Source: JBEHWX01 sp048498995
GTDB lineage: Bacteria > Bacteroidota > Ignavibacteria > OLB7
Direction: 5' to 3'
DNA: 18,471 nucleotides
Assembly: GCA_048498995.1 (NCBI GenBank)
Contig: JBEHWX010000109.1
Span: forward strand, 1 to 18,471
Shown: one piece after another, positions 1-7,423 of the stretch
How the letters are laid out: every line of letters begins with the position of its first letter
How positions within the stretch are numbered: the stretch's first letter is position 1
Position numbers and translations under genes: made by a program
The notes under the pieces: model-generated
Seen by the model: the letters and a program-made list of their open reading frames with translations, nothing else
Told to the model about the DNA's origin: nothing
Database searches by the model: none

Positions 1-21
1 TTTTGAACCTAACACAGTACA

Positions 22-310
22 CTACCAGGGGTTCCAGGCTCTCCGTCTCGGACGGTAGGCGCGGCTCTTCAGGCTGCGCCGTAATAACGTGAAGAGCGCA
101 CGCTGAAGACGTGCGCCTACCAGGCGTTCCAGGCTCCCCGTCTCGGACGGTAGGCGCGGCTCCTCAGGCTGCGCCGTGAACCGCGAAGAGCGCACGCTGA
201 AGACGTGCGCCTACCAGGGGTTCCAGGCTCCCCGTCTCGGACGGTAGGCGCAGCTCTTCAGGCTGCGCCGTGATGCCGCGAAGAGCGCACGCTAAAGACG
301 TGCGCCTACC
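22..310. repeat. Three tandem 94-95 bp units with nested inverted repeats (REP/MITE-like)
   Basis: CTACCAGG recurs at 22, 117 and 211, and CTACC again at 306, giving three near-identical units of 95, 94 and 95 bp. Each unit has a core of about 66 bp (55-120, 150-214, 244-309) bounded by the 8-bp inverted ends GTAGGCGC and GCGCCTAC. Inside the core, GCTCTTC pairs with GAAGAGC, and the right side holds a perfect 7-bp hairpin, GCGCACG/CGTGCGC (for example 285-305). The roughly 29-bp linkers are also conserved between units and contain CCGT-CTCGG-ACGG, so this is not a repeat/spacer array. The tract lies just downstream of the trpS stop (minus strand) and could act as a transcript end or a non-autonomous repeat element. 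The repeats and palindromes are seen directly; the REP/MITE interpretation is inference. Confidence 0.85.
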
Positions 311-341
311 CGTGTAGCCTATCGGGACGCCGTTGGCGGCC

Positions 342-1400
342 TCAGCGTCCGGGGACGACGAGGCCCATCTTGTGCTGCACCTCGCGAAGCTTCGCACTGG
401 CGATCTCCGAGGCCTTCTCGGCGCCACGCGCCACCAGCCGGTCCAGCTCCGCCGGATCCCGCGTCAGCTGACGGTAGCGCTCCTGCACCGGCGCCAGCGC
501 GGCGATCGTCACATCCGCCACCGCCTTCTTCAGATCTCCGTAGCCGCGGGCATCGACGAAATCCCCCTCCACATCCTCCCTGCTCTTGCCGGTGATCACC
601 TGGTAGATGCTCAGCAGGTTGTTCACGCCGGCGCGCGCCGGATCGTCCGAGAATCGGATCTCCTTGCCGGAGTCGGTCACCGCCCGCTTGAAGGAGGTCT
701 CGATCTCCTTCGGATCATCCAGCAGCCTGATCGAATGCCCCCGCACCAGCGTGCTCTTGGACATCTTCACGGTCGGATCGTCCAGCCCCATGATGCGCGC
801 GCCGGTCGCCGGAATCACCGGCGTGGGGACCACGAAGGTCTCGCCGTAGAGGTGATTGAAGCGCTCGGCGATGTTGCGCGCCAGCTCCACGTGCTGCTTC
901 TGATCCTCCCCGACCGGCACCTCGTCGGCGCTGTAGAAGAGGATGTCGGCGGCCATCAGCACCGGATAGTCGAGCAGACCGGTGAGGATCGACTCCTGCT
1001 TGGCGGACTTGTCCTTGAACTGGGTCATCTTGTTGAGCCAGCCGAGCGGCGTGATGCAGTTCAGAAGCCAGCATCCCTCGGAGTGGGCGGCCACGTGGCT
1101 CTGGAGGAAGAGCGTGCTCTTCTCCGGGTCGATGCCGCAGGCGATCAGGAGCGCGACCAGCGAGCGAGTCCGCCGCCGGAGATCCTCCGGGTCCTGCGGA
1201 ATCGTCAGGCTGTGCAGGTCGACGACGCAGAAGAAGTTCTCCTTCTCCTCCTGATGGCTCACCCACTGCTTGACCGCACCGATGTAGTTGCCGAGATGGA
1301 TGTCTCCGGTCGGCTGGATGCCGCTGAAGACCCTGCGTCGGACGGAAGCGCCGGCGGTGCCGTTCTCCCCCTCCGCGATGCGTGGTTCCTGAAGTTCCAT
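342..1400 (-). CDS. trpS: Tryptophanyl-tRNA synthetase
   Basis: This is a cytoplasmic class I aminoacyl-tRNA synthetase that charges tRNA-Trp with tryptophan using ATP. The 352-aa product is the normal length for bacterial TrpRS. The Rossmann ATP site shows the HIGH-type motif as GDIHLGN at about 32-38, preceded by the typical SGIQPTG. GEDQKQHVELAR follows at about 164-175, and the KMSKS loop is intact at about 212-216. The TTG codon at 1415 would add five residues. The ATG at 1400 is preferred because AGAAGG sits 5-6 nt upstream of it. It is the last gene of a minus-strand group after DUF952 and lysA, with a 153-nt gap to lysA. The hairpin-rich tandem repeats start about 30 nt beyond the stop codon. 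Confidence 0.97.
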   Translation of the reverse strand: MELQEPRIAEGENGTAGASVRRRVFSGIQPTGDIHLGNYIGAVKQWVSHQEEKENFFCVVDLHSLTIPQDPEDLRRRTRSLVALLIACGIDPEKSTLFLQSHVAAHSEGCWLLNCITPLGWLNKMTQFKDKSAKQESILTGLLDYPVLMAADILFYSADEVPVGEDQKQHVELARNIAERFNHLYGETFVVPTPVIPATGARIMGLDDPTVKMSKSTLVRGHSIRLLDDPKEIETSFKRAVTDSGKEIRFSDDPARAGVNNLLSIYQVITGKSREDVEGDFVDARGYGDLKKAVADVTIAALAPVQERYRQLTRDPAELDRLVARGAEKASEIASAKLREVQHKMGLVVPGR

Positions 1401-1553
1401 GTCGTTCCTTCTCAAGGATGATGCTGATGCTGAATCATATGAATCGCGCGCCGGCCCCGTGACCGGCGGCGCATGGCGTCCGCTCGATGTTCCCGCTCGC
1501 CGCGAGCTCGCGCGCCGTCGCCGTGCCGTCGCGGACGGAAGCGTGGAGATTTC

Positions 1554-2801
1554 TCAGTCGACCCGCTCGGCCAGCAGCTCGGCCGGGATCACCTGCGTCG
1601 AGAGGATATCGTCCAGCGTCTCGCGGCGGCGCACCAGATGCGGCTCGCCGTCGAGCACGAGCACTTCGGCCGGACGCGCGCGGAGGTTGTAGTTGCTGGC
1701 CATCGTGATGCCATAGGCGCCGGCGTTCCGGATGGCGATAACATCCCCCTCCCTGGTCTCGGTCAGCTTCCGGTCGATGCCGAACGTATCGGTCTCGCAG
1801 ATGCAGCCGACCACCGTGTAGATCCGCTCGGTCCCCTCCATGTGATCGGCGTTGACGATGCCGTGATAGGCATCGTAGAGCATCGGGCGGATCAGGTGGT
1901 TCAGGCCGGAGTCGGTGCCGACGAAGACGCACGACGGCGTCTGCTTCAGCACGGTGACGGTGGCCAGCAGCCATCCGGACTCGCTGACGAGGAACTTTCC
2001 CGGCTCGAACCAGAGCTCCAGCTCGCGGCCGTAGTCGGCGCAGAACTCGCGGAAGCGCCTGGTCATCGCCGCGCCGAGCGACTCGACGTCGGTCGCGATG
2101 TCGTCGGTCTTGTAGGGAACCTTGAAGCCGCTGCCGAAGTCGAGGAAGGAGAGATCGGGGAACTGCCCGGCCATGTCGAACAGGATCTCGGCGCCGGTCA
2201 GGAAGGTCTCCGAGTCGAGGATCTCGGAGCCGGTATGCATGTGCAGGCCGACGATCTGCATCTCGTAGGCGCGGACGATCCGGAGCACGTGCCGCATCTG
2301 ATGGATCGAGATGCCGAACTTCGAGTCGATGTGCCCGGTCTGGATATGAGCGTTGCCGCCGGCCAGGATATGCGGGTTGATCCTGATCGAGCAGGGGAGC
2401 GATCCGTATTTCTGACCGAAGCGCTCGAGCACGGAGATGTTGTCGATGTTGACCAGGACTCCCCTGGCCACCACCTCCTCGATCTCGCTGAAGGGGACGC
2501 AGTTCGGCGTGTAGAGGATCTCCTCGGCCGGAACGCCGCAGCGGAGCGCCATCTCCACTTCATTGGCCGAGACGGCATCGATGCCGGCGCCGAGGCCATG
2601 AACGTAGCGGACCACCGCCATGCTGCTGTTGGCCTTGCAGGCGTAGAGGAATCTCGCGTTGATGCCGGTGAAGGCGTCGACGAGCCGCTGGTACTGACGG
2701 CGGATGATCTCCGCGTCGTAGGCGTACAGGGGGCTGCCGAACCGCTCGACGAGGGAGCGGGCGGTGACGCCTCCGATGCTCAGATGCTGATCGTGGTTCA
2801 T
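1554..2801 (-). CDS. lysA: Diaminopimelate decarboxylase (PLP-dependent, fold type III)
   Basis: It decarboxylates meso-diaminopimelate to L-lysine, the last step of lysine synthesis. The 415-aa product has the alanine-racemase-like barrel, with the PLP lysine in YACKAN (K56). HMHTGS follows at about 187-192, and DFGSGF at about 221-226 takes the place of the glycine-rich phosphate loop. EPGK at 266-269 replaces the commoner EPGR. The substrate-side motif CETD lies at 335-338, and Tyr363 in NAGAYG is the usual PLP-contact tyrosine. CETDTFG instead of CESGD, together with EPGK, is the form I associate with Bacteroidota LysA. A GTG at 2861 would extend the N-terminus by 20 residues of low-quality sequence; the ATG at 2801 fits the family start better, although its ribosome site (GGAA) is weak. 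Confidence 0.95.
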   Translation of the reverse strand: MNHDQHLSIGGVTARSLVERFGSPLYAYDAEIIRRQYQRLVDAFTGINARFLYACKANSSMAVVRYVHGLGAGIDAVSANEVEMALRCGVPAEEILYTPNCVPFSEIEEVVARGVLVNIDNISVLERFGQKYGSLPCSIRINPHILAGGNAHIQTGHIDSKFGISIHQMRHVLRIVRAYEMQIVGLHMHTGSEILDSETFLTGAEILFDMAGQFPDLSFLDFGSGFKVPYKTDDIATDVESLGAAMTRRFREFCADYGRELELWFEPGKFLVSESGWLLATVTVLKQTPSCVFVGTDSGLNHLIRPMLYDAYHGIVNADHMEGTERIYTVVGCICETDTFGIDRKLTETREGDVIAIRNAGAYGITMASNYNLRARPAEVLVLDGEPHLVRRRETLDDILSTQVIPAELLAERVD

Positions 2802-2967
2802 ACTTGTTCCGATGAACGGCCGCGCGGGACTGTCGGGATGCTCTCCCTCCGCGCCGGCCACGAATGCTCAAGATACGACGCTCCCTCCCCCGCCTCATCG
2901 ACGCCGCGCGATTTCCCGCGCGCTCACCGGCGCTCGGGTACGCATGCGATCCGCCCGCCCTCCTCTC

Positions 2968-3318
2968 TTATCGTCCGGAAGGGTAGCTGAACCGGCCGTC
3001 CTCGCCGCGCGCCACCACCTCGGCGCCGGTCACCGCCACGATCGGCAGCTCGCCGTAGATGTGCGGGAACACCGAGCCGTCGGCCTCCTCGAACTTCAGC
3101 TCCGCGTCGAGCAGCTGCGGGTCGATCGTCAGGACGATCACCGACTCCTCGTTGGAGAAGAACTTGTTCAGGCTCCGCTCCACCTGGTCGACGCGGGAGC
3201 AGTGGATGAACCCTTCATCTTCGAGAGATGGGGCGGCGTAGCGCTCCCCCACGCCGTTCCAGCGCTCGGGGGTCGTGATGTGGTAAATCGGCTCGACGGC
3301 TGCTGTCTGTTGGCTCAT
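2968..3318 (-). CDS. DUF952 family protein
   Basis: A small cytosolic protein of 116 aa. The family signature is clear: IYHIT at about 11-15, a Trp at 20, SLEDEGFIHCS at about 31-41, and PHIYGELP at about 85-92. The family is widespread and of unestablished biochemical role. I recall that solved DUF952 structures resemble an ADP-ribosyltransferase/RNA phosphotransferase-type fold, but nothing in the sequence proves catalysis. The reading frame stays open upstream to 3459, but the extra 47 residues are Arg/Pro-rich and unlike the family, so the ATG at 3318 is chosen (GGA lies 8 nt upstream, a weak site). It is the first gene of the minus-strand DUF952-lysA-trpS group and is divergent from the osmolyte importer operon across about 180 nt. 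Confidence 0.88.
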   Translation of the reverse strand: MSQQTAAVEPIYHITTPERWNGVGERYAAPSLEDEGFIHCSRVDQVERSLNKFFSNEESVIVLTIDPQLLDAELKFEEADGSVFPHIYGELPIVAVTGAEVVARGEDGRFSYPSGR

Positions 3319-3499
3319 TGCGTCTGTCCGCACGTTACGTTGAATCGGCTGTTGTCGAGGCGCCGGGCCGCGCGTCTCCGACGTCGGAGCCGGAGCGCGC
3401 GTTCGGCGCGAATCGTTAATTTCCTCGGGGCCAGCTCCGCGCCGGAATTCGACGTTCATCCGGGCACGCGGCCCGGCGCATCACGTTACCTTCCGCCTC

Positions 3500-4507
3500 A
3501 TGATCGATTACATCGACGTCTCGAAGCGCTACGCCTCGGACCGGGGAGAGGTCGCGGCCGTCGACCGGCTCTCGCTGCGGGTCGACTCCGGCGAGCTCTG
3601 CGTGCTGCTCGGGCCCAGCGGCTGCGGCAAAACCACCCTGCTACGGATGACCAATCGCCTGATCGAGCCGAGCGACGGACGGATCGTGATCGACGGCGTG
3701 GACACGGCGCGGCGCGATCCGGTCGAGCTCCGACGCGGGATCGGCTACGTGATCCAGGGGATCGGGCTGTTTCCGCACAGAACGGTAGCACAGAATATAT
3801 CGACTACGCTCGAACTGACCGGCGCTCCGCGCGCGGCGCACGCCGCGAGGGTCGACGAGCTGCTCGGGATGATGCAGCTCGCGCCGGAGCGCTACCGCGA
3901 GCGCTATCCGTCGGAGCTCTCCGGCGGCGAGGCGCAGCGCGTCGGCGTGGCCCGCGCGCTGGCGGCCGACCCTCCCGTGCTCCTGATGGACGAGCCGTTC
4001 GGCGCGCTCGATCCGATCAATCGCGCCGAGATACAACGGATGCTCCTGGAGCTTCAGCGGAGCCTGCGCAAGACGATCGTCTTCGTGACCCACGACATCA
4101 CCGAGGCGATCCTCCTCGGCGACAGGATCGCGCTGATGAATCGTGGCGCGATCGTGCAGCAGGGAGCGCCGGCCGATCTGGTGGCGCGTCCGGCGTCGCC
4201 GTTCGTGCGGGAGTTCCTCGGCCGCGACCGCAATCTCCTCCTGCTCGATTCCCTCACCGTCGCCGACGCGCTGGAGGCGCCGGGCTCCCCCTCCGACCCG
4301 CCCACGCACCTTCCGACCATCGAGCGTGGAGCGCGGCTGCTGGAAGCGCTGCTGATGCTCCTCCCGATGAGTGATCCCCGCGCGCGCGTGACCGAGGCCG
4401 ATGGATCGGCGCTCGGAACCGTCTCCCTCGACTCGGTGCGGCGGGCGATGGCGCGCCTGGCCGCCGAGCCGGCCGAGGCCGCGCCACCGACGGAGGCGGG
4501 ACGATGA
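3500..4507 (+). CDS. opuCA: Osmoprotectant (glycine betaine/choline) ABC importer ATPase
   Basis: This is the ATPase that powers uptake of quaternary-amine osmolytes, working on the inner face of the membrane with the two downstream permeases. The 335-aa product shows Walker A GPSGCGKTT at 38-46, a Q-loop glutamine at 86 in VIQGIGLFP, the signature LSGGE at 140-144, Walker B LLMDE at 161-165 and the switch His198. VIQGIGLFPHRTV is characteristic of the OpuCA/OsmV branch. Instead of the tandem CBS pair usual in OpuCA, residues about 245-322 hold only a short, degenerate CBS-like tail (for example DGSALGTVSL), so ionic-strength sensing by CBS domains may be weakened. The start ATG lacks a clear Shine-Dalgarno sequence. 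The stop overlaps the next start as ATGA. The family is certain; the exact osmolyte is inferred. Confidence 0.93.
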   Translation: MIDYIDVSKRYASDRGEVAAVDRLSLRVDSGELCVLLGPSGCGKTTLLRMTNRLIEPSDGRIVIDGVDTARRDPVELRRGIGYVIQGIGLFPHRTVAQNISTTLELTGAPRAAHAARVDELLGMMQLAPERYRERYPSELSGGEAQRVGVARALAADPPVLLMDEPFGALDPINRAEIQRMLLELQRSLRKTIVFVTHDITEAILLGDRIALMNRGAIVQQGAPADLVARPASPFVREFLGRDRNLLLLDSLTVADALEAPGSPSDPPTHLPTIERGARLLEALLMLLPMSDPRARVTEADGSALGTVSLDSVRRAMARLAAEPAEAAPPTEAGR

Positions 4508-5199
4508 GCTTCGGGGAGTTCCTGGCCGAATACCGGGAGAGTCTGCTCATCGCGCTCGGCGAGCACCTGTGGCTGGTCGCCATCTCGCTCGTCATCGCCA
4601 TTCCGCTCGCGCTCCTGCTGGCGATCGCAGCCTATCGCTCCTCGCGGCGCGGCGGCCTGATACTCGGCCTGGCCAACCTGGTGCAGACCATTCCGAGCAT
4701 TGCCCTGTTCGCCCTGATGATCCCGATGCTCTCGATGATCAACCACGGGATCGGGACGGTGCCGGCGGTGATCGCGCTCGTGCTCTACGCGCAGCTCCCG
4801 ATTATCCGGAGCGCGCTGGCGGCGCTCCATGGCGTGCCGCCGGCGACGATCGACGCGGCGCGCGGACTCGGGATGACGGAGCGGGAGATTCTCCGGCGGG
4901 TCACGCTTCCGCTGGCGCTGCCGGGCATCGTCACCGGCGTGCGGCTGGCGGCCACGATGTCGATCGGCGTGGCCGCGATCGCCGCGTATATCGGGGCCGG
5001 CGGGCTCGGACTCTTCATCGCCCGCGGCATCGCGACCACCTGGAGCACGATGACGCTCGCGGGCGCGATCGGCGTGGCGCTGCTGGCTCTGGTGGTCGAG
5101 CTCCTGTTCGAGCTGCTGGAGCGGGCGCTCACCCCCCGCGGCCTCCGACGCGGCTCCGCGCGGGAGCTCCCCTCCACGTCGACGCCGGAGGAGCGCTGA
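4504..5199 (+). CDS. opuCB: Osmoprotectant ABC importer permease (first)
   Basis: An integral membrane permease of 231 aa (BPD_transp_1 fold). Hydrophobic segments are visible at about 20-44, 51-76, 86-104, 145-172 and 185-206. The cytoplasmic coupling (EAA) loop is clear at about 118-140, with AARGLGMTEREILRRV followed by TLPLALPG. QTIPSIALFALM at 61-72 is typical of OpuCB/OsmW-type permeases. Its ATG overlaps the ATPase stop by 4 nt, and its TGA overlaps the next ATG, so translation of the operon is probably coupled. The last 25 residues are polar and Arg/Pro/Ser-rich and may be a cytoplasmic tail. It pairs with the second permease to form a heterodimeric channel. Confidence 0.92.
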   Translation: MSFGEFLAEYRESLLIALGEHLWLVAISLVIAIPLALLLAIAAYRSSRRGGLILGLANLVQTIPSIALFALMIPMLSMINHGIGTVPAVIALVLYAQLPIIRSALAALHGVPPATIDAARGLGMTEREILRRVTLPLALPGIVTGVRLAATMSIGVAAIAAYIGAGGLGLFIARGIATTWSTMTLAGAIGVALLALVVELLFELLERALTPRGLRRGSARELPSTSTPEER

Positions 5200-5831
5200 T
5201 GGAACCGTTCCTCGACTACGTGGCCACCAACGGATCGACCATCCTCGCGCGCACGCAGGAGCACTGCCTGCTGGTACTCGGCGCGCTGGCCGTGGGGCTG
5301 CTGATCGGCATGCCGGCCGGCATCCTCCTCGCGCACGAGCGCGCGCGCCGCGCGCGGACCGGCATCTTCTACCTTCTCGGGCTCGGACAGACCATCCCCT
5401 CGCTCGCCGTCCTGGCGCTGGCGGTCCGGTTTCTCGGCGTCGGGTGGCTGCCGGCGCTCACGGCGCTGGCGCTCTACGCGGTGCTGCCGATCGCGCGCAC
5501 CACGTTCGCCGGCATCAGGAGCGTGCCGCCGGCGGTGACCGACGCGGCGCGAGGCATGGGGATGAGCCGATGGCAGATCCTCCGCCGGATCGAGCTTCCG
5601 CTGGCCGCGCCGATGATCGCCGCTGGCGTCAGAACCACGACCGTGCTGGAGATCTCCGCGGCGTCGCTCGCCTACCTGATCGGCGCCGGCGGCCTCGGCG
5701 ACATGATCTTCACCGGCATCGCGCTCTTCCGTCCGAGCATCATGCTCGCCGGCGCGATACCGACCTCACTTCTGGCTCTCGGCGCCGACTGGGGACTCGG
5801 CCGCCTGGAGCGCTCCTTCCGGAGAGGCTGA
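5199..5831 (+). CDS. opuCD: Osmoprotectant ABC importer permease (second)
   Basis: The second permease subunit, 210 aa, homologous to its upstream neighbour. Hydrophobic segments occur at about 22-45, 55-78, 84-101, 137-170 and 180-200. The EAA loop lies at about 116-138 (DAARGMGMSRWQILRRIELP), and the family stretch GQTIPSLAVLAL is at 63-74. The frame remains open far upstream as high-GC read-through, but the ATG at 5199 overlaps the upstream TGA (TGATG) and begins a family-like N-terminus. The stop overlaps the start of the binding protein in the same way. Two permeases rather than one fit the OpuC/Osm/Yeh type of importer, not the ProU/OpuA type. The symbol is by position and family; the CB/CD assignment could be swapped. 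Confidence 0.92.
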   Translation: MEPFLDYVATNGSTILARTQEHCLLVLGALAVGLLIGMPAGILLAHERARRARTGIFYLLGLGQTIPSLAVLALAVRFLGVGWLPALTALALYAVLPIARTTFAGIRSVPPAVTDAARGMGMSRWQILRRIELPLAAPMIAAGVRTTTVLEISAASLAYLIGAGGLGDMIFTGIALFRPSIMLAGAIPTSLLALGADWGLGRLERSFRRG

Positions 5832-6823
5832 TGCCCGCGACCGATCACGCCACGCTCGATCATGCCGGCGTTGCGCCGGCCGCTCCCGCCGCCGCCGCTC
5901 GCCGCGCCTCCATGCCGAGCCTCGCGTGGGGCATGGCGCGGAGGCTCCTCTTCCTCTGCCTGATCGCCACCCTGCTCCCCTCCTGTCACCGGAAGAGGAC
6001 GATCGTGGTCGGCGCCAAGGCGTTCACCGAGGGCTACCTGCTCGGGCACATGGCGGTGATGATGCTGGAGGATGCCGGCTACGACGTGGAGGAGCAGTTC
6101 GGCGTGGCCTCCGCGGCGATGCGGAGCGCGCTCGAATCGGGACAGATCGACCTCTACTACGAGTACACCGGCACCGCCTACACGGTCTACGCCGGCGGAA
6201 CCGACACCACGGTGATGTCCGACTCGGCGCGGGTGCTCGAAGCGGTCCGTGAATACGATCTGCGGAAGCATCGCCTGATCTGGCTTCAGCCGATGCCGTT
6301 CGACGACACCTACATGCTCCTGATGCGCGCGCCTGACGCCGCGCGTCGGCATATCGCCTCCCTCTCCGACCTCGCCGCCGCCATCGATCGCGGAGAGCCG
6401 CTGACCATCGCCGTCGACGCGGAATTCTACGAGCGTCCGGACGGGCTGAAGGCGCTTCAGGCGCGCTACGGCTTCGGCGGCCGGGTGATCAAGCTGGATG
6501 CGGGGCTCGCCTACGAGGCGCTCGTTCAGCAACGCGTGGATGTCGGCATGGGCTACTCCACCGACGGACGCATCGCCGCCTTCGGCCTGACCGGGCTGAC
6601 CGACGACCGGAAGTTCTTCCCCGCCTACAACCCGGCGGCGGTGGTCCGGCGGGAGCTGCTGGAGCGCCGGCCGGAGATCCGCGGCATCCTCGAGAAGCTC
6701 AACCGTCACGTCACCACCGATGTGATCCGCGCGCTCAACGCCCAGGTCGATCGGGAGCATCGCGACCCGCGCAACGTGGCCCGCCGCTGGCTCCTGGCGC
6801 GGGGAATGATCCGGCAACGCTGA
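5831..6823 (+). CDS. opuCC: Osmoprotectant ABC importer substrate-binding lipoprotein
   Basis: A periplasmic, membrane-anchored binding protein that delivers glycine betaine, choline or a similar amine to the permeases. Of 330 aa, residues 35-52 (MARRLLFLCLIATLLPSC) form a lipoprotein signal with Cys52 as the expected acylation site. The mature part starts with the family hallmark IVVGAKAFTEGYLLG and continues with LYYEYTGTAYTVY at about 108-120 and PFDDTYMLLM at about 156-165. It ends with DPRNVARRWLLARGMI, matching the QAT/OpuAC family. The ATG at 5831 overlaps the permease stop and has GGAG 6 nt upstream, but it places 34 Ala/Pro-rich residues before the signal peptide. ATGs at 5912 and 5933 would give a classical signal but lack good ribosome sites. 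It is the last gene of the operon. Confidence 0.92.
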   Translation: MPATDHATLDHAGVAPAAPAAAARRASMPSLAWGMARRLLFLCLIATLLPSCHRKRTIVVGAKAFTEGYLLGHMAVMMLEDAGYDVEEQFGVASAAMRSALESGQIDLYYEYTGTAYTVYAGGTDTTVMSDSARVLEAVREYDLRKHRLIWLQPMPFDDTYMLLMRAPDAARRHIASLSDLAAAIDRGEPLTIAVDAEFYERPDGLKALQARYGFGGRVIKLDAGLAYEALVQQRVDVGMGYSTDGRIAAFGLTGLTDDRKFFPAYNPAAVVRRELLERRPEIRGILEKLNRHVTTDVIRALNAQVDREHRDPRNVARRWLLARGMIRQR

Positions 6824-6927
6824 GAAGGCGCGCCCGTCACCGGCAGGCCGCGGCCAGGGCGGCTCCCGTGCCCGACGCCCGCATCCGCTTCACGCTCGAG
6901 CGCCGGGCACGGATAACCTCGCCGACA

Positions 6928-7215
6928 TCACTCCAGGACGATCGGCCCTTCCGGCGTATCCGATCCGGTGTCGGTATCGTCCCCGGTGCCGCGCTCGACA
7001 TCTCCCGCGTTGGAGCGGGGAGCGCGTCCCGCCTGATCCTTGTCCCCCTCGACCACGATATCGGGCAGCAGCGCCTCCTGGTCACGCCGGGAGAGCGTGG
7101 ACTCCGCCTCGATACGCGCGGCATCCCCTTCCTGGCTGCTGTCCGGCACCTGCATTCCGGTTGTTTTCTCCCGCTCCTGGTCCCGGTTGTCCGGGCGATC
7201 GTTCGGTCCGTTCAC
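6928..7215 (-). CDS. Small hydrophilic protein of unknown function
   Basis: I do not recognise this gene. A GTG at 7215 is preceded by GGAGGAG at a spacing of about 7 nt, one of the best ribosome sites in the window. It opens a 95-aa reading frame rich in Asp, Glu, Arg, Gln and Gly, with almost no hydrophobic residues except a short LLPDIVVEGD patch in the middle and PIVLE at the very C-terminus. The composition suggests an intrinsically disordered, cytosolic protein. It has no signal peptide, no cysteine and no recognisable domain. The frame continues upstream to 7389, but the extra part looks like read-through. It is convergent with the osmolyte operon and divergent from the secreted protein at 7424. 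It could be a real small stress-type protein or a chance frame in GC-rich DNA. Confidence 0.5.
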   Translation of the reverse strand: MNGPNDRPDNRDQEREKTTGMQVPDSSQEGDAARIEAESTLSRRDQEALLPDIVVEGDKDQAGRAPRSNAGDVERGTGDDTDTGSDTPEGPIVLE

Positions 7216-7423
7216 GGCGCATCTCCTCCATCGACATGAATTCCGGCACTGCGCCGGCGGCATCTCCGCCGGCCCGAGGGAACCGGTCAAACGGTCTGCC
7301 ATCCAATGGGACGAGACCCGCGGCAGAATAAATTTCGCGGAGGGTGTAAGGCGAGGATCATGGAGTGGTTCTATATATGTGCCGAACATTATATTTCGGC
7401 GATTATCAAGGGAGAAGCTATCG
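7216..7423. other. Divergent intergenic region with two hairpins
   Basis: This is the space between the small minus-strand ORF and the secreted plus-strand protein. A perfect 8-bp GC hairpin, GCCGGCGG-CATCT-CCGCCGGC, lies at 7253-7273 without a T run. A shorter inverted repeat, GCCGAA/TTCGGC with an 8-nt loop, lies at 7381-7400 inside an AT-rich patch just upstream of the ribosome site of the secreted protein. The AT content of 7370-7410 stands out against the surrounding GC-rich DNA, as expected for a promoter. No known riboswitch was recognised. Confidence 0.4.
7390..7397 (+). promoter_or_regulatory. Possible Bacteroidota-type -7 box for the secreted protein gene
   Basis: TATATTTC matches the Bacteroidota -7 consensus TAnnTTTG at 7 of 8 positions and lies in an AT-rich patch 26 nt before the ATG at 7424. 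No clear -33 TTTG/TTG partner is visible at the usual distance. The box overlaps the GCCGAA/TTCGGC inverted repeat, which could serve as an operator. Confidence 0.3.

Noticed and set aside
22..310. Possible CRISPR array at the window start
   Set aside because: The linkers between the palindromic cores are conserved, unit length is 94-95 bp, and there are only three units. No cas genes are present.
333..1421. 362-codon plus-strand open frame opposite trpS
   Set aside because: The minus strand encodes an intact TrpRS with HIGH and KMSKS motifs; the plus-strand frame is a shadow.
1473..2990. 505-codon plus-strand open frame opposite lysA
   Set aside because: It is the antisense of a clear LysA frame. 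The translation has no family motifs and is a product of GC-rich codon bias.
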